NCBI GenBank assembly: GCA_016782405.1
Contig: JADHYO010000003.1
Location: forward strand, 1-36,654
Reading direction: 5' to 3'
Origin: Candidatus Aenigmatarchaeota archaeon
GTDB taxonomy: Archaea > Aenigmatarchaeota > Aenigmatarchaeia > QMZP01
Length of the DNA: 36,654 nucleotides
In this document: positions 9,178 through 18,829 of the stretch, piece after piece
Layout: each line of letters begins with the position of its first letter
How positions within the stretch are numbered: the first letter of the stretch is position 1
Position numbers and translations under genes: made by a program
Notes under the pieces: generated by a model
The model's input: only the letters and a program-made list of their open reading frames with translations
What the model was told of the DNA's origin: nothing
The model's database searches: none

Positions 9178-10275
9178 ATGTATATGGACATTGAGACAAG
9201 ACTCTCCCTCATAAAGGGGGTTGGGGAGGAGATTGTCACAGAGGGTGAGCTCCGCCAATTGCTGGAAACAAAGAGCCATCCAATCGCTTATGATGGGTTT
9301 GAACCCTCTGGGCTTGCGCATCTTCCTTTTGGTATCTACCGAGCGCTGCTTTTGAAGGACCTGCTTAAGGCAGGCTTGCGATTCAAGCTTTTCATTGCAG
9401 ATTGGCATGCGCAGATAAACAATAAAATGGGTGGGGATTTGGAGAAGATACATAAGGTGGCTGAGTACTTTCTTGAGGTTTGGAAGGCCGCTGGGGTTCC
9501 TTTTGACAAGGTGGATGTTGTTTGGTCGAGCAAACTTTGTTCAAGAATAGATTACTGGAAGAGGGTTGTTCTGGTTGCAAAGAATACCTCTGTCAAGCGG
9601 GCCACACGTGCGCTTTCTATAATGGGCAGGAGGGAGGGGGAGCTCCTGGAGGTTGCACAGTACTTCTATCCTCCGATGCAGACAGCTGATATTTTTGAGC
9701 TTGGTGTTGACATAACACAGCTTGGGATTGACCAGAGGAGATCGAACATGCTTGCGCGGGAGATTGCAGTGAAAATGAGGTGGAAGAAGCCTGTTGTTGT
9801 TTCTCATCACATGCTTATGGGTTTGGAAGGTGCAAAGGTTTTGGATTCTGCTGTGACTTATGACAGCAACAAAAAATACAGCCAGGAGATTGCTTCAAAG
9901 ATGAGCAAGTCAAAGCCGTCCTCCTCTATTTTTGTGCATGATTCCCGAGGGGAGATTGAGAACAAGATTAGAAAGGCATACTGCAAGCCCAAGGAGATTG
10001 ATAATCCAGTATTGGATTACTGCAAGGAGATTGTTTTCAGGGCATTCAAGGAGTTCTGCGTGGAGCGGCCAAAGAAATTCGGTGGTGACCTTGCTTTCCA
10101 TAATTACCAGGAACTGGAGGATGCTTTCCGCAAAGGCGACCTCCACCCGCTGGACCTCAAGAACGCAACTGCATCCTATTTGGACAAACTTATTTCTCCA
10201 GTGAGAAATCACTTCGAGAAAGGGCAGGCAAAGAAGCTTTTTGAATTTGTCAAGAAGGAAGAGATTACGCGGTGA
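9178..10275 (+). CDS. tyrS: Tyrosyl-tRNA synthetase
   Basis: AYDGFEPSGLAHLPFGIYRALLLKDLLKAGLRFKLFIADWHAQINNKMGGD and KMSKSKPSSSIFV. Confidence 0.95.
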   Translation: MYMDIETRLSLIKGVGEEIVTEGELRQLLETKSHPIAYDGFEPSGLAHLPFGIYRALLLKDLLKAGLRFKLFIADWHAQINNKMGGDLEKIHKVAEYFLEVWKAAGVPFDKVDVVWSSKLCSRIDYWKRVVLVAKNTSVKRATRALSIMGRREGELLEVAQYFYPPMQTADIFELGVDITQLGIDQRRSNMLAREIAVKMRWKKPVVVSHHMLMGLEGAKVLDSAVTYDSNKKYSQEIASKMSKSKPSSSIFVHDSRGEIENKIRKAYCKPKEIDNPVLDYCKEIVFRAFKEFCVERPKKFGGDLAFHNYQELEDAFRKGDLHPLDLKNATASYLDKLISPVRNHFEKGQAKKLFEFVKKEEITR

Positions 10276-10322
10276 GTTGAGGGGTTGGAAAGGTTTTATA
10301 ATTACAATCAAATACCTAATTT

Positions 10323-10733
10323 ATGGATATTCACAACATTGACAGGAAATTGGGCCAATCAGTATTGGATCCAATGGTGGGTATAAAGATTGTTTCTGTT
10401 GTAAGAGGTAGGAAAGATGGGTATCATGTTGCAGAGATTAACAGGCAAGTGAATGCACATGTCCACAAAGGTGGGGATGAATTCTACCACATATTGAGCG
10501 GGTTAGGTATCATGCGCATAGGGAAGGTTACATTCAAAGATAATAAACCAGCTGAGGTTGACTGGCTTCCCCCGTCTAATGTGTCACAAAATGATGTGTT
10601 TGTTGTACCTGAAGGTTATGCACACTCACTAAAAAACAAAGAGGATAAGCCTTTAATAATCGGTTTTATTTGCCCGCACTCACATTTGGATGAAGACAGG
10701 CACATTGTAGAGAACCCACCACAAGAGGATTAA
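10323..10733 (+). CDS. Cupin-domain protein
   Basis: VNAHVHKGGDEFYHILSGLGIMRIGK...VFVVPEGYAHSLKNKEDKPLIIGFICPHSH. Confidence 0.75.
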   Translation: MDIHNIDRKLGQSVLDPMVGIKIVSVVRGRKDGYHVAEINRQVNAHVHKGGDEFYHILSGLGIMRIGKVTFKDNKPAEVDWLPPSNVSQNDVFVVPEGYAHSLKNKEDKPLIIGFICPHSHLDEDRHIVENPPQED

Positions 10734-10749
10734 TTTTATTATGCTATTT

Positions 10750-11304
10750 TTAGAAGTTGCAGCGCCTGGATGTCCAGAGCGTGGCTTCTCTGATCCTGCC
10801 TGAAGATGGGATCCAAAAGCCTGAGAGTGTGACGCCGAAGCCTGTCCAGGGGCTTGTCTTTATTGTCATTCCCAGCTTGTTTTCATACTGGTGGAGCTGC
10901 CAGCCTGTGGAATGACGGGTGAGGTAGTCTTTTTTTCTCACAGAGACTATAATCTCTAGCCATTGCTGAAGCGAGTGCTCGTCCAAGCGTTCCCGGATGA
11001 AATCAATGTCGTTCCTGCTGGGTCTGGGTGGCCCCAATGGGTGGGAGTGAAAACCACCAACAAGGCGCATGCGCATTGTTTTCATTAGCTTGTTTACACG
11101 CCTGACAGCTGATTCATTCCCAGTCTCTACCCAAGTGGGCATCTTGATGTCGCTCTGTATAGGGTAGGCTGAGACAACTTTGAACCTCCCAGTACCGTTG
11201 CTCCCTATAAGGTAGCCTGAAACCTCCTTGTGGTACTCCTCCAACGCTGTTGGGATTAGGGAGGTGGCCAGGCATTTGGGGTCAATGTAAACGTGTTTCC
11301 TCAT
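10750..11304 (-). CDS. JAMM/MPN-domain (Mov34/JAB) metalloprotease
   Basis: GGFHSHPLGPPRPSRNDIDF fits HxH-x7-S-x2-D; upstream EEYHKEVSGYLIG supplies the conserved Glu. Confidence 0.85.
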   Translation of the reverse strand: MRKHVYIDPKCLATSLIPTALEEYHKEVSGYLIGSNGTGRFKVVSAYPIQSDIKMPTWVETGNESAVRRVNKLMKTMRMRLVGGFHSHPLGPPRPSRNDIDFIRERLDEHSLQQWLEIIVSVRKKDYLTRHSTGWQLHQYENKLGMTIKTSPWTGFGVTLSGFWIPSSGRIREATLWTSRRCNF

Positions 11305-11453
11305 TGAATCACCTAAACAATGTATTCGCTGGTGAGATTTTTAAACCTTACTGTACCCAGATTGTTGGATATATATTTCGTAAAATATTGTATGGGCTAT
11401 TCTTTTTTTCCTTGCGGAAAAGCTTTTTGTGGATTCCTGGACAAAGATTATCT

Positions 11454-12569
11454 ATGGATAGGAGAATTGATCCCTGGGGATCTGAAGGGGTCAAGGATTA
11501 TGACAGGCTTGTGAAGGACTTTGGGATAGAACCTATTCAAGGGATGGTTAAAAAGGTTCCTGATAATCTACTCTTTAGAAGAGGGGCTGTGTTCGGGCAC
11601 CAGGATTTTGGCAGGATAGCAGATTCTATTAAACAGAAGAAGGATTATGTTATGCTTACAGGCCTGATGCCTTCAGGGAAGTTTCATATTGGCCACAAGA
11701 TGCTTGCTGAGCAAATGATTTATTACCAGCAGAACAGGGGAAAGGTCTTTATTTGCGTGGCGGATGTGGAGGCCTACAACATGAGAAAGGCCTCGCTCAA
11801 GGATTTGAGGGCAACGGCAATTGAGGAATACTTGACTAATTACATTGCGCTTGGATTGAAGCCTAAGGGTTGCGACTTTTATTTCCAGAGCTCCCGCTCC
11901 GGGGATGCGGGGAAGGCTAACGCATACCACCGCCTAGCTGCGATGGCTTCCAGGAAAACAACAACCAATGAAATGAAGGCTATCTATGGGGAGGTTACTC
12001 CAGGAAAAATAATGTCAGTTATGCACCAGGTAGCAGACATTCTCCATCCCCAACTAAAGGAGTTTGGGGGGGAGCGGCCTGTTGTGGTGCCTGTTGGCGT
12101 TGATCAAAGCCCTCACATCAGATTTTGTAGAGGAATTGCCTCCAGGTTCACGAAGTCCAGTGAATATGATTTTATCCCGCCGTCTGCAACATACCACAAG
12201 TTCATGAAAGGCTTGAAGGGAGGGAAGATGTCCAGCTCTGATCCTTATTCATTTATTGCATTGACTGATTCCCCAAAGGTTGCAGGGGAGAAGATAATGA
12301 AGCATGCATTCTCTGGCGGGCAGGGCTCTGTTAAAGAGCACAGGAAAAAGGGCGGCAACCCTGATATTGATGTGGCGTATCAGATGTTGTACTTTGGTTT
12401 TGAGGAAAATGACAGGAAAATAAAGAAAATCCATGACGACTACAGATCAGGGAAGCTCCTTACAGGGGAATTGAAGCAGATTCTGATAGAGAAGATGAGC
12501 AAGTTCTTGGTTAGTCACCAACAAAAAATGGAGAAGGCTAGGGGAAAGGTCGGGGACTTTTTGGGTTAG
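11454..12569 (+). CDS. trpS: Tryptophanyl-tRNA synthetase
   Basis: IDPWGSEGVKDYDRL, HIGH-type GLMPSGKFHIGHK, GKMSSSDP; ATG 11454 gives the expected N-terminus. Confidence 0.94.
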   Translation: MDRRIDPWGSEGVKDYDRLVKDFGIEPIQGMVKKVPDNLLFRRGAVFGHQDFGRIADSIKQKKDYVMLTGLMPSGKFHIGHKMLAEQMIYYQQNRGKVFICVADVEAYNMRKASLKDLRATAIEEYLTNYIALGLKPKGCDFYFQSSRSGDAGKANAYHRLAAMASRKTTTNEMKAIYGEVTPGKIMSVMHQVADILHPQLKEFGGERPVVVPVGVDQSPHIRFCRGIASRFTKSSEYDFIPPSATYHKFMKGLKGGKMSSSDPYSFIALTDSPKVAGEKIMKHAFSGGQGSVKEHRKKGGNPDIDVAYQMLYFGFEENDRKIKKIHDDYRSGKLLTGELKQILIEKMSKFLVSHQQKMEKARGKVGDFLG

Positions 12570-12619
12570 ACTGGTATCTCGGTATATTGTTTTATTAGAC
12601 ACTGAAACAAATCTAAATC

Positions 12620-13126
12620 ATGTATTATGTATTTTTTGCTATTGCGTTTGTGTGTTTTGTTTTTCACACAACAATGCATGTATTGGAGCATTTTGAGAAA
12701 GTCTCAGGGCGCAAGAGCATCTATGCCGCTATTGGGGTTTCGATGCTTCTTGGGTGGTCATCATACTTTTACATATCGTTTTCAAGCCTGCCAGCAAGCT
12801 TTTCTGTTTTCAATCTTATTGGCTTGATTGTTTTGATTGCTGGGTTCTATCTCTTCTTTGTTTCCCAAAATAAAGTCCACAAAAGAATGCATAGCGGAAA
12901 AGGGGGTCTAGTCACTGATGGGATATACAGGCGCCTACGTCATCCAATGTACCTGGGGGAAATATTGATGTTTATAGGGACACCGATACTGGGACAAAGT
13001 ATGCTAACACTTTTCTTGTCACCAATATTCATAGTGCAAATACTGATTTGGAGATACTTTGAGGAGCAAAAATTGGTGGCAGAGTTCCCTGAATATTCTG
13101 AATACAAAAAGAGGACTTTGTTTTAG
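12620..13126 (+). CDS. Isoprenylcysteine carboxyl methyltransferase/PEMT-like membrane methyltransferase
   Basis: LVTDGIYRRLRHPMYLGEILMFIGTPI...FEEQKLVAEFPEYSEYKKRT. Confidence 0.82.
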   Translation: MYYVFFAIAFVCFVFHTTMHVLEHFEKVSGRKSIYAAIGVSMLLGWSSYFYISFSSLPASFSVFNLIGLIVLIAGFYLFFVSQNKVHKRMHSGKGGLVTDGIYRRLRHPMYLGEILMFIGTPILGQSMLTLFLSPIFIVQILIWRYFEEQKLVAEFPEYSEYKKRTLF

Positions 13127-13143
13127 TATAATCATTAATGGTT

Positions 13144-13254
13144 TTAGTACCTAAGAATACGTCTTGAATTACATTTGGGACACTTTGAAAGCCCTGTGAA
13201 GAACTCCCTTAATTTTGTTCTCTTCCAGGAATGTCCACATTTCAAGCATTTCAT
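13144..13254 (-). CDS. Zinc-ribbon-like microprotein, 36 aa
   Basis: Hand translation: MKCLKCGHSWKRTKLREFFTGLSKCPKCNSRRILRY*; two CxxC knuckles 18 residues apart. Confidence 0.55.
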   Translation of the reverse strand: MKCLKCGHSWKRTKLREFFTGLSKCPKCNSRRILRY

Positions 13255-13330
13255 GTTAAATGATTCTCCTGTTGATTAAAAAATGTTCCACGCACTCGGA
13301 TTTATATCCCATCCCTCCAAAGATATTAGT

Positions 13331-14494
13331 ATGGCAGCAGTATTTGAAAGGAACATACCCCTACTATACGGATATAGTATCTTTATCAAACGGGTTTCAA
13401 TGCCTATTATAATAATTTATTTCTTGCTGAACAATCTCAACTTCACGCAAATAGGGATTCTGGCAGCAGTGATGGCAATTGCAAGCCTGGTAACTGAGGT
13501 CCATGGTGGGGTTTTTGCTGATAAACATGGCAAGAAGACCTCCTTGATGATACATTCTGTTTTTGGACTCCTGACAATGTTCTTTTATTTCATAGGTGAT
13601 TCCTTCACATACTTCCTGGTAGCGAGTGTGATGTATGGATTGTCTTCAGCGTTCATTAGCGGCACAAGGCAATCATTGATGTATGACACATTATTGAAAC
13701 TGAAAAAAGAAGCGCAGTTCAAGAAGCATAATAGTCGCATGGTTTTGTATTCTCACGTGGTTAATGCTCTGGTGCTGTTGACGATTCCTGTCATATACAC
13801 GTTTAATACAAAGTTGCCGTTTTTGATTGGGATTGGGTTCTTTGTCATATCGCTAATAATAGCATTTTTCTTTACAGAGCCTGAAATAAAGAGCCGCAGG
13901 GTTGGGCTGCCTAAGGGGAGGATTTTCGATTCATTCAAGGAAATATCCACAAACAAGGTAGCTCTTTACGCGTTTGTGATAGCGATGATTACAGGCGCAT
14001 TTACTTACATGTCATCTAATTTTATTCAACCGCTTCTCCAAATCTCCGGGCTGGAGATAATATATTTTGGGATTGTATACGCCTTGATGAGGGTTATTAT
14101 GGGGGTTGGGGGAGAAATCACCCACCGTTTGGAACGCTATGCTCGAGTCAAGACGCTTGTGCTTTTTGGGGTAATAATATTCTTGCTGAGTTTTGCAGGT
14201 TTTTATATTGGAACAGGGATTGCAATAATACTGGCAGTTCTGTTTTTGAAATTTGGGGAGGGTTATAACAGGATAATACTGGAGGACGAATTGAACAAGG
14301 GGATAAAATCTGAAAACAGAACAACAATACTTTCAATATCAAATCTCTCAAAACAATTAACCAACGCAATTCTTGTCTTTTCTTTCGGCATTGCTGCTGA
14401 CATTGTCGGGGTTCAGGGTATGTTCGGTTATGCTCTGATAGTATTCATTGTTTTCATTGCTTTTGCAATGTTGTTCTTAAAATGCCGCAAATAG
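13331..14494 (+). CDS. Major facilitator superfamily transporter
   Basis: About 12 hydrophobic segments, GVFADKHGKKTSLMIHSVFG loop motif; TATA-like gatttatatccc about 30 bp upstream favours ATG 13331. Confidence 0.82.
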   Translation: MAAVFERNIPLLYGYSIFIKRVSMPIIIIYFLLNNLNFTQIGILAAVMAIASLVTEVHGGVFADKHGKKTSLMIHSVFGLLTMFFYFIGDSFTYFLVASVMYGLSSAFISGTRQSLMYDTLLKLKKEAQFKKHNSRMVLYSHVVNALVLLTIPVIYTFNTKLPFLIGIGFFVISLIIAFFFTEPEIKSRRVGLPKGRIFDSFKEISTNKVALYAFVIAMITGAFTYMSSNFIQPLLQISGLEIIYFGIVYALMRVIMGVGGEITHRLERYARVKTLVLFGVIIFLLSFAGFYIGTGIAIILAVLFLKFGEGYNRIILEDELNKGIKSENRTTILSISNLSKQLTNAILVFSFGIAADIVGVQGMFGYALIVFIVFIAFAMLFLKCRK

Positions 14495-14542
14495 TGTATG
14501 CTAAGCCATTGAATTTATAAAACATTTTTTCAAAATTATTCC

Positions 14543-15106
14543 ATGGACATAGTCAAGGAGGCAAGAAAGCTTGCAGTTTCTGAGATAGATAAGTATGGGC
14601 TTCCCAATATTGTTCATTTTGAGATTTCTGAAAACAAGGCAGTGGAATTGGCGGAAAAGCTTGGCGCAGACAAGATGATTGTCCGTGTTGGCGCCTGTTT
14701 GATGGACTTGAAACTGGGACAGGCGTTCAAGGAGAAAAGGATGGCAGAGCATGTAGCGATGAGCGTTGAAGCCGCAAAAGAATTTTTAGACCAATTTGAT
14801 ATCGATGACGCTTCAAAAGAAAAGATAGTCAACTGCGTTGAAGCGCATCACGGGGGACCATACAAATGCACTGAAGCAGAGATATGCGCTAATGCTGACT
14901 GTTACCGTTTCATTCACCCAAAGGGGTTTTTCGCCTACCTGACTGTTTTGGGGGGTGGAAGGTTCACTGATTTCACTGATGCATTGAATGCTGCTGAAAA
15001 GAAGATGGATGAAAAATATGATGTATTATCGCTGGATGTATGCAAGGAAGAGCTTGGGGAATATTATAAAACACTGAAGGGCTTCATCGAGGATTCAAAA
15101 AAATAG
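14543..15106 (+). CDS. HD-domain-like protein (putative phosphohydrolase)
   Basis: HF...GACLMDLKL...AEHVAMSVEAAKEFLDQF...KIVNCVEAHHGG is an HD-type histidine pattern. Confidence 0.55.
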   Translation: MDIVKEARKLAVSEIDKYGLPNIVHFEISENKAVELAEKLGADKMIVRVGACLMDLKLGQAFKEKRMAEHVAMSVEAAKEFLDQFDIDDASKEKIVNCVEAHHGGPYKCTEAEICANADCYRFIHPKGFFAYLTVLGGGRFTDFTDALNAAEKKMDEKYDVLSLDVCKEELGEYYKTLKGFIEDSKK

Positions 15107-15131
15107 TCTGAAATATCAAAGGGGATTTAGC

Positions 15132-16814
15132 ATGAAAGTGTTGGGGCTTACTACAGCCATCCACGATACCAGTGCAAGTGTTGTAATTGGTGGGAAGGTG
15201 GTTGCTGCCAGTTTAGAGGAGAGGTTTGATAGGATTAAACACAGTGGCAATTTCCCTGTCAAATCAATTAGATTCTGCTTGGAAAGGGCTAAAATAAACA
15301 ACATAAATTCTATTGATAAGGTTGTTGTTGGGATGGACTGGATGGAAAGAGCCAAATCCAGGTTCAATATGCGTTTTTCAAAGGATTCCCCAGAATCAAC
15401 CAAAAAGACCGCAGAACAAGCAATTTTGGATATAAACATGCGGATACAAACTGAAAACGTGCTAAGAAAGGAGTTTGGGTACAGGGGAGAAATCAGTTTT
15501 TTGGATCATTATGATTGCCATGCTGCTGCATGTTACTTTCCTTCAGGTTTTAGCAGCGCTGCAATCCTGATTTTGGATGGTGCGGGGGAATCTGCATCTG
15601 CCAGAATATATTCAGCAAATGGGGGCAAGCTGGAAAGATTAATACAGGTAGATTATCCAAACTCGTTAGGGAGGTTTTATGGCTGGATTACTGATTATTT
15701 GGGTTTTAAGATGGAATGTGATGAGGGGAAGGTTATGGCCCTTGCGTCATATGGAAACGGTGGACTGATACCGGAAATGAGAAAGGTTCTAAAAGTAAAA
15801 AGTGATCTTACATATGATCTTGATTTGAGCTATTTCGATTTCCCCAAGGATAACACAAAGGGAGTGTCAGAGAAATTCATTAGAATATTCGGGCCCAAGA
15901 GGGAGAAGGGAGATAAAATCACAAAGCGGCACCAGGAAATCGCAAAGGCAGCTCAAACTGTTTTGGAGGAATGTATTCTCAGTATGACAAAGCTGGCTAA
16001 GAACCTTACTAAAGAGAAACACCTTTGCATCGGGGGTGGGGTTGCTTTGAATAGCGTGGCCAATGGAAAAATAGTTTATTCAAACATGTTTAAAGACATC
16101 TATATTTATCCAGCATCTGGTGATGATGGAAGCGGTCTGGGGGCTGCTCTCCTGGCATCTTCAGGGGAGAAGGAAATCAGTTGCCGTGAAAACCAGAACC
16201 CCTTTCTAGGTTATGAATCAAGTGAACAAGAAATTCTAAAATCGATAGAAAAGCACAAACTGAAATACACCAAGCCCAAAGATTTGCATAAAGAAGCAGC
16301 CGAATTAATCTCGAAGGGTAGCGTAATTGGTTGGTTTTCAGGTAAATCAGAAATGGGTCCAAGGGCTTTGGGTAATAGGAGCATTTTAGCAGACCCCCGC
16401 GACCCAAATAATAAGGATAGGGTCAACAGCAAAATAAAATTCAGAGAAGGTTTCAGGCCATTCGCCCCAACTGTCCTAGAAGAGTTTGCTGGGGATTATT
16501 TTGAGATGAATGGAACGAATTCTCCATATATGATATTGGCCCTTCAGGTGAAAACTGATAAGGGGGGGAAAATCCCAGCAGTGGTTCATGTTGATAACAC
16601 TGCCCGTATCCAGACCATAAACAAAAACCAGAATAAAAATTACTGGAAGATTATCAACGAATTCTACAAAATTACTGGTGTTCCCGTTCTTCTAAACACA
16701 TCTTTCAACAGGGAAGGGGAGCCAATAGTCAATAAACCAGAAGAGGCTATTGAAGCATTTTTAGGGTCGGGTTTGGATGCCATTGTTTTGGATGATATGT
16801 TGATTATTAAATGA
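15132..16814 (+). CDS. Carbamoyltransferase (NodU/CmcH family)
   Basis: HDTSASVVIGGKVVAASLEERFDRIKHSGNFP...DHYDCHAAACYFPSGF...CIGGGVALNSVANGKI...GRMEMGPRALGNRSILADPR-type motif (SEMGPRALGNRSILADPRDP). Confidence 0.94.
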   Translation: MKVLGLTTAIHDTSASVVIGGKVVAASLEERFDRIKHSGNFPVKSIRFCLERAKINNINSIDKVVVGMDWMERAKSRFNMRFSKDSPESTKKTAEQAILDINMRIQTENVLRKEFGYRGEISFLDHYDCHAAACYFPSGFSSAAILILDGAGESASARIYSANGGKLERLIQVDYPNSLGRFYGWITDYLGFKMECDEGKVMALASYGNGGLIPEMRKVLKVKSDLTYDLDLSYFDFPKDNTKGVSEKFIRIFGPKREKGDKITKRHQEIAKAAQTVLEECILSMTKLAKNLTKEKHLCIGGGVALNSVANGKIVYSNMFKDIYIYPASGDDGSGLGAALLASSGEKEISCRENQNPFLGYESSEQEILKSIEKHKLKYTKPKDLHKEAAELISKGSVIGWFSGKSEMGPRALGNRSILADPRDPNNKDRVNSKIKFREGFRPFAPTVLEEFAGDYFEMNGTNSPYMILALQVKTDKGGKIPAVVHVDNTARIQTINKNQNKNYWKIINEFYKITGVPVLLNTSFNREGEPIVNKPEEAIEAFLGSGLDAIVLDDMLIIK

Positions 16815-16861
16815 GTTGGCAAATCCCCCAAGGTTTTTAACCCCTTTTCCTAAATTGTAGC

Positions 16862-17272
16862 ATGGAGACAGAGAAGTCAGTTGGTGTGATTTTGTTTCAT
16901 AGGAAGTCTAGGAAGTTTTTGCTTCTGCACTATATCGAAGGATATTGGGGATTTTCCAAGGGGCATGCAGAACCTGGGGAGACTGAGAAGCAGGCAGCGC
17001 TCAGGGAGCTTGAAGAGGAAACATGCATCCGTGAGGTTGCCTTGTTGGAGGGGTTCAGGGAGGAAACCCAGTATTTCTACCGCAGGGGTGGGAAGCTGAT
17101 AAACAAGACTGTGATTTATTTCCTTGGCGATACCTCTCAGGAAAGGGTTAAGCTCTCTCGTGAGCACAAAGCATTTGTTTGGCTCCCTTACCAAGAAGCG
17201 CTAAAGAAGCTGACATTTGACAATTCCAGGAAAGAGCTGGAGAAGGCCTGGAAGTTCTTGCAGGAGAGATGA
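16862..17272 (+). CDS. Nudix hydrolase, diadenosine tetraphosphate-type
   Basis: GHAEPGETEKQAALRELEEET Nudix box; short length and N-terminal ETEKSVGVILF. Confidence 0.88.
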   Translation: METEKSVGVILFHRKSRKFLLLHYIEGYWGFSKGHAEPGETEKQAALRELEEETCIREVALLEGFREETQYFYRRGGKLINKTVIYFLGDTSQERVKLSREHKAFVWLPYQEALKKLTFDNSRKELEKAWKFLQER

Positions 17273-17301
17273 TTATTTGGGCTGTGTTTGTTTCAATAAT
17301 T

Positions 17302-17568
17302 TTAAGCATATAGTAATGATAGAATGACGAGAATAAACACGATTCCCCAATATATGGTCCAGAAATAATTGTATATTTTACGATTCTCAAAATCACCAAA
17401 TATTTTTAGTGGTGGCCAATAATACCATTTCTTTCGAACTTTTTCTTTGTTTCCGATGACTGTTTCCATTAGATGTAAACTAAAATCATACGCGATCATA
17501 ACGACCGCAACATATAACAGTTCACTCATACGAGTAGTTTGTTTTATCGCATAAATAATAATGACCAA
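17302..17568 (-). CDS. Hypothetical small membrane protein
   Basis: 88 aa with two hydrophobic segments; no family recognised. Confidence 0.4.
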   Translation of the reverse strand: MVIIIYAIKQTTRMSELLYVAVVMIAYDFSLHLMETVIGNKEKVRKKWYYWPPLKIFGDFENRKIYNYFWTIYWGIVFILVILSLLYA

Positions 17569-17598
17569 AAATTAGCCTTCATCGATAATTTTTTACAA

Positions 17599-18795
17599 TC
17601 ACGTTAGATGACTGCGGAAGAGGTTGATGTAGTCCTGGAGGTGGCGGGTGATGAGGAAGTTCTTTTTTACGTGCTCTCGTCCCTGCTGACCAAGCTGCGT
17701 TCTTAGCTTTTCGTTTTTGAGGAGGTTGATGCAGCGCTTGGCTGCTTGCTCTTCAGAAGAGGCGAGGAAGCCTGTCTTGCCTTGGAGAACTTGGAGCGGA
17801 ATCCCGCCGGCGGGGCGAGCTACAACTGGGGTGGATTTCCAGAGGGCCTCGCTGACAGTGAGGGCAAAGCCCTCGCGGATTGAGTTTTGAAGCACAACTG
17901 AAGAGGCGCGCTGGAGGGCGTTGATGAAGATGTCACCCTGATCCAACATTGTGGTGATGCTGCTGTTGGCATTGATCTTTTTCATTAGCTTCTTGTAAAT
18001 GTTGGGACCTTCAGGATCGTCAGAGGCCATGTTGCCTGCCAGTACCAGCTGACAGTCTGTTTTCTTTTGGACCTGCTCGAAAATCCGGATTACTCCGAGG
18101 GGGTCTTTCCATTTGTCAAAGCGCGAGACCTGGGTTATTATTGGGATGTCTGGATCGATGTTGTTCTTGGTTAGGTTTTTTCTGACGCGGGATTCGGTGA
18201 GGGGCATGTTTTTGAGGGAGAGCGGATCTATTGATGGTGGGATGATGAACTCAGGGATTCCCAGATTCTTTTTGTAGGCATCAAGGGAGTAGATTGCGCC
18301 GTCGTATTTCTTCAGGAAGGGCTCGAGGAAGGACCAGGTTACTGGGTGAGGACTGGTGATGTCAATATGGCAGCGCCATAACCAGGGCTGCTTTTTTTTG
18401 CTGTAGTTAATAAGTGCTGCTGGTTGTGGGTCATGGATGACCACAAGGTCATGATGGAAGCGGGTTAGAATGCTGTTGCGCTCTGTTTCCTCAAGGAATA
18501 TTTTCTTCTTTCTTTCAGGCAGGGCCACATTCTGGCCCTGCAACGCATTATGGAAGCCTTTAGTGATGTTGAAGAATGATTGGCCGCCCTTTATTACGTC
18601 CCATTCAGCATGGATTCCAATGTCATTCATTAGTATTGTGAGGGAGTTCAAGATTTCAGCCACACCGCCGCCGATTGAAGTGGCATTAACATGTGTTATG
18701 CTCTTCCCTTCTAAGGGGGCTGCAGAGTTTCGTATTGATTCAATGGCAGGGTTGCCAATGATTTTTTGGTAGTCAGAAAGCTTCTTCAGCGCCAT
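17599..18795 (-). CDS. treT: GT4 glycosyltransferase, trehalose synthase TreT-like
   Basis: VNATSIGGGVAEILNSLTILMNDIGIHAEWDVIKG...FFNITKGFHNALQG...VVIHDPQPAALI...QVSRFDKWKDPLGVI...NSIREGFALTVSEALWKSTPVVARPAGGIPLQV. Confidence 0.9.
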   Translation of the reverse strand: MALKKLSDYQKIIGNPAIESIRNSAAPLEGKSITHVNATSIGGGVAEILNSLTILMNDIGIHAEWDVIKGGQSFFNITKGFHNALQGQNVALPERKKKIFLEETERNSILTRFHHDLVVIHDPQPAALINYSKKKQPWLWRCHIDITSPHPVTWSFLEPFLKKYDGAIYSLDAYKKNLGIPEFIIPPSIDPLSLKNMPLTESRVRKNLTKNNIDPDIPIITQVSRFDKWKDPLGVIRIFEQVQKKTDCQLVLAGNMASDDPEGPNIYKKLMKKINANSSITTMLDQGDIFINALQRASSVVLQNSIREGFALTVSEALWKSTPVVARPAGGIPLQVLQGKTGFLASSEEQAAKRCINLLKNEKLRTQLGQQGREHVKKNFLITRHLQDYINLFRSHLT

Positions 18796-18829
18796 AAATT
18801 CTTTTTACTCTTAATGTTTAAGTTCTTGT

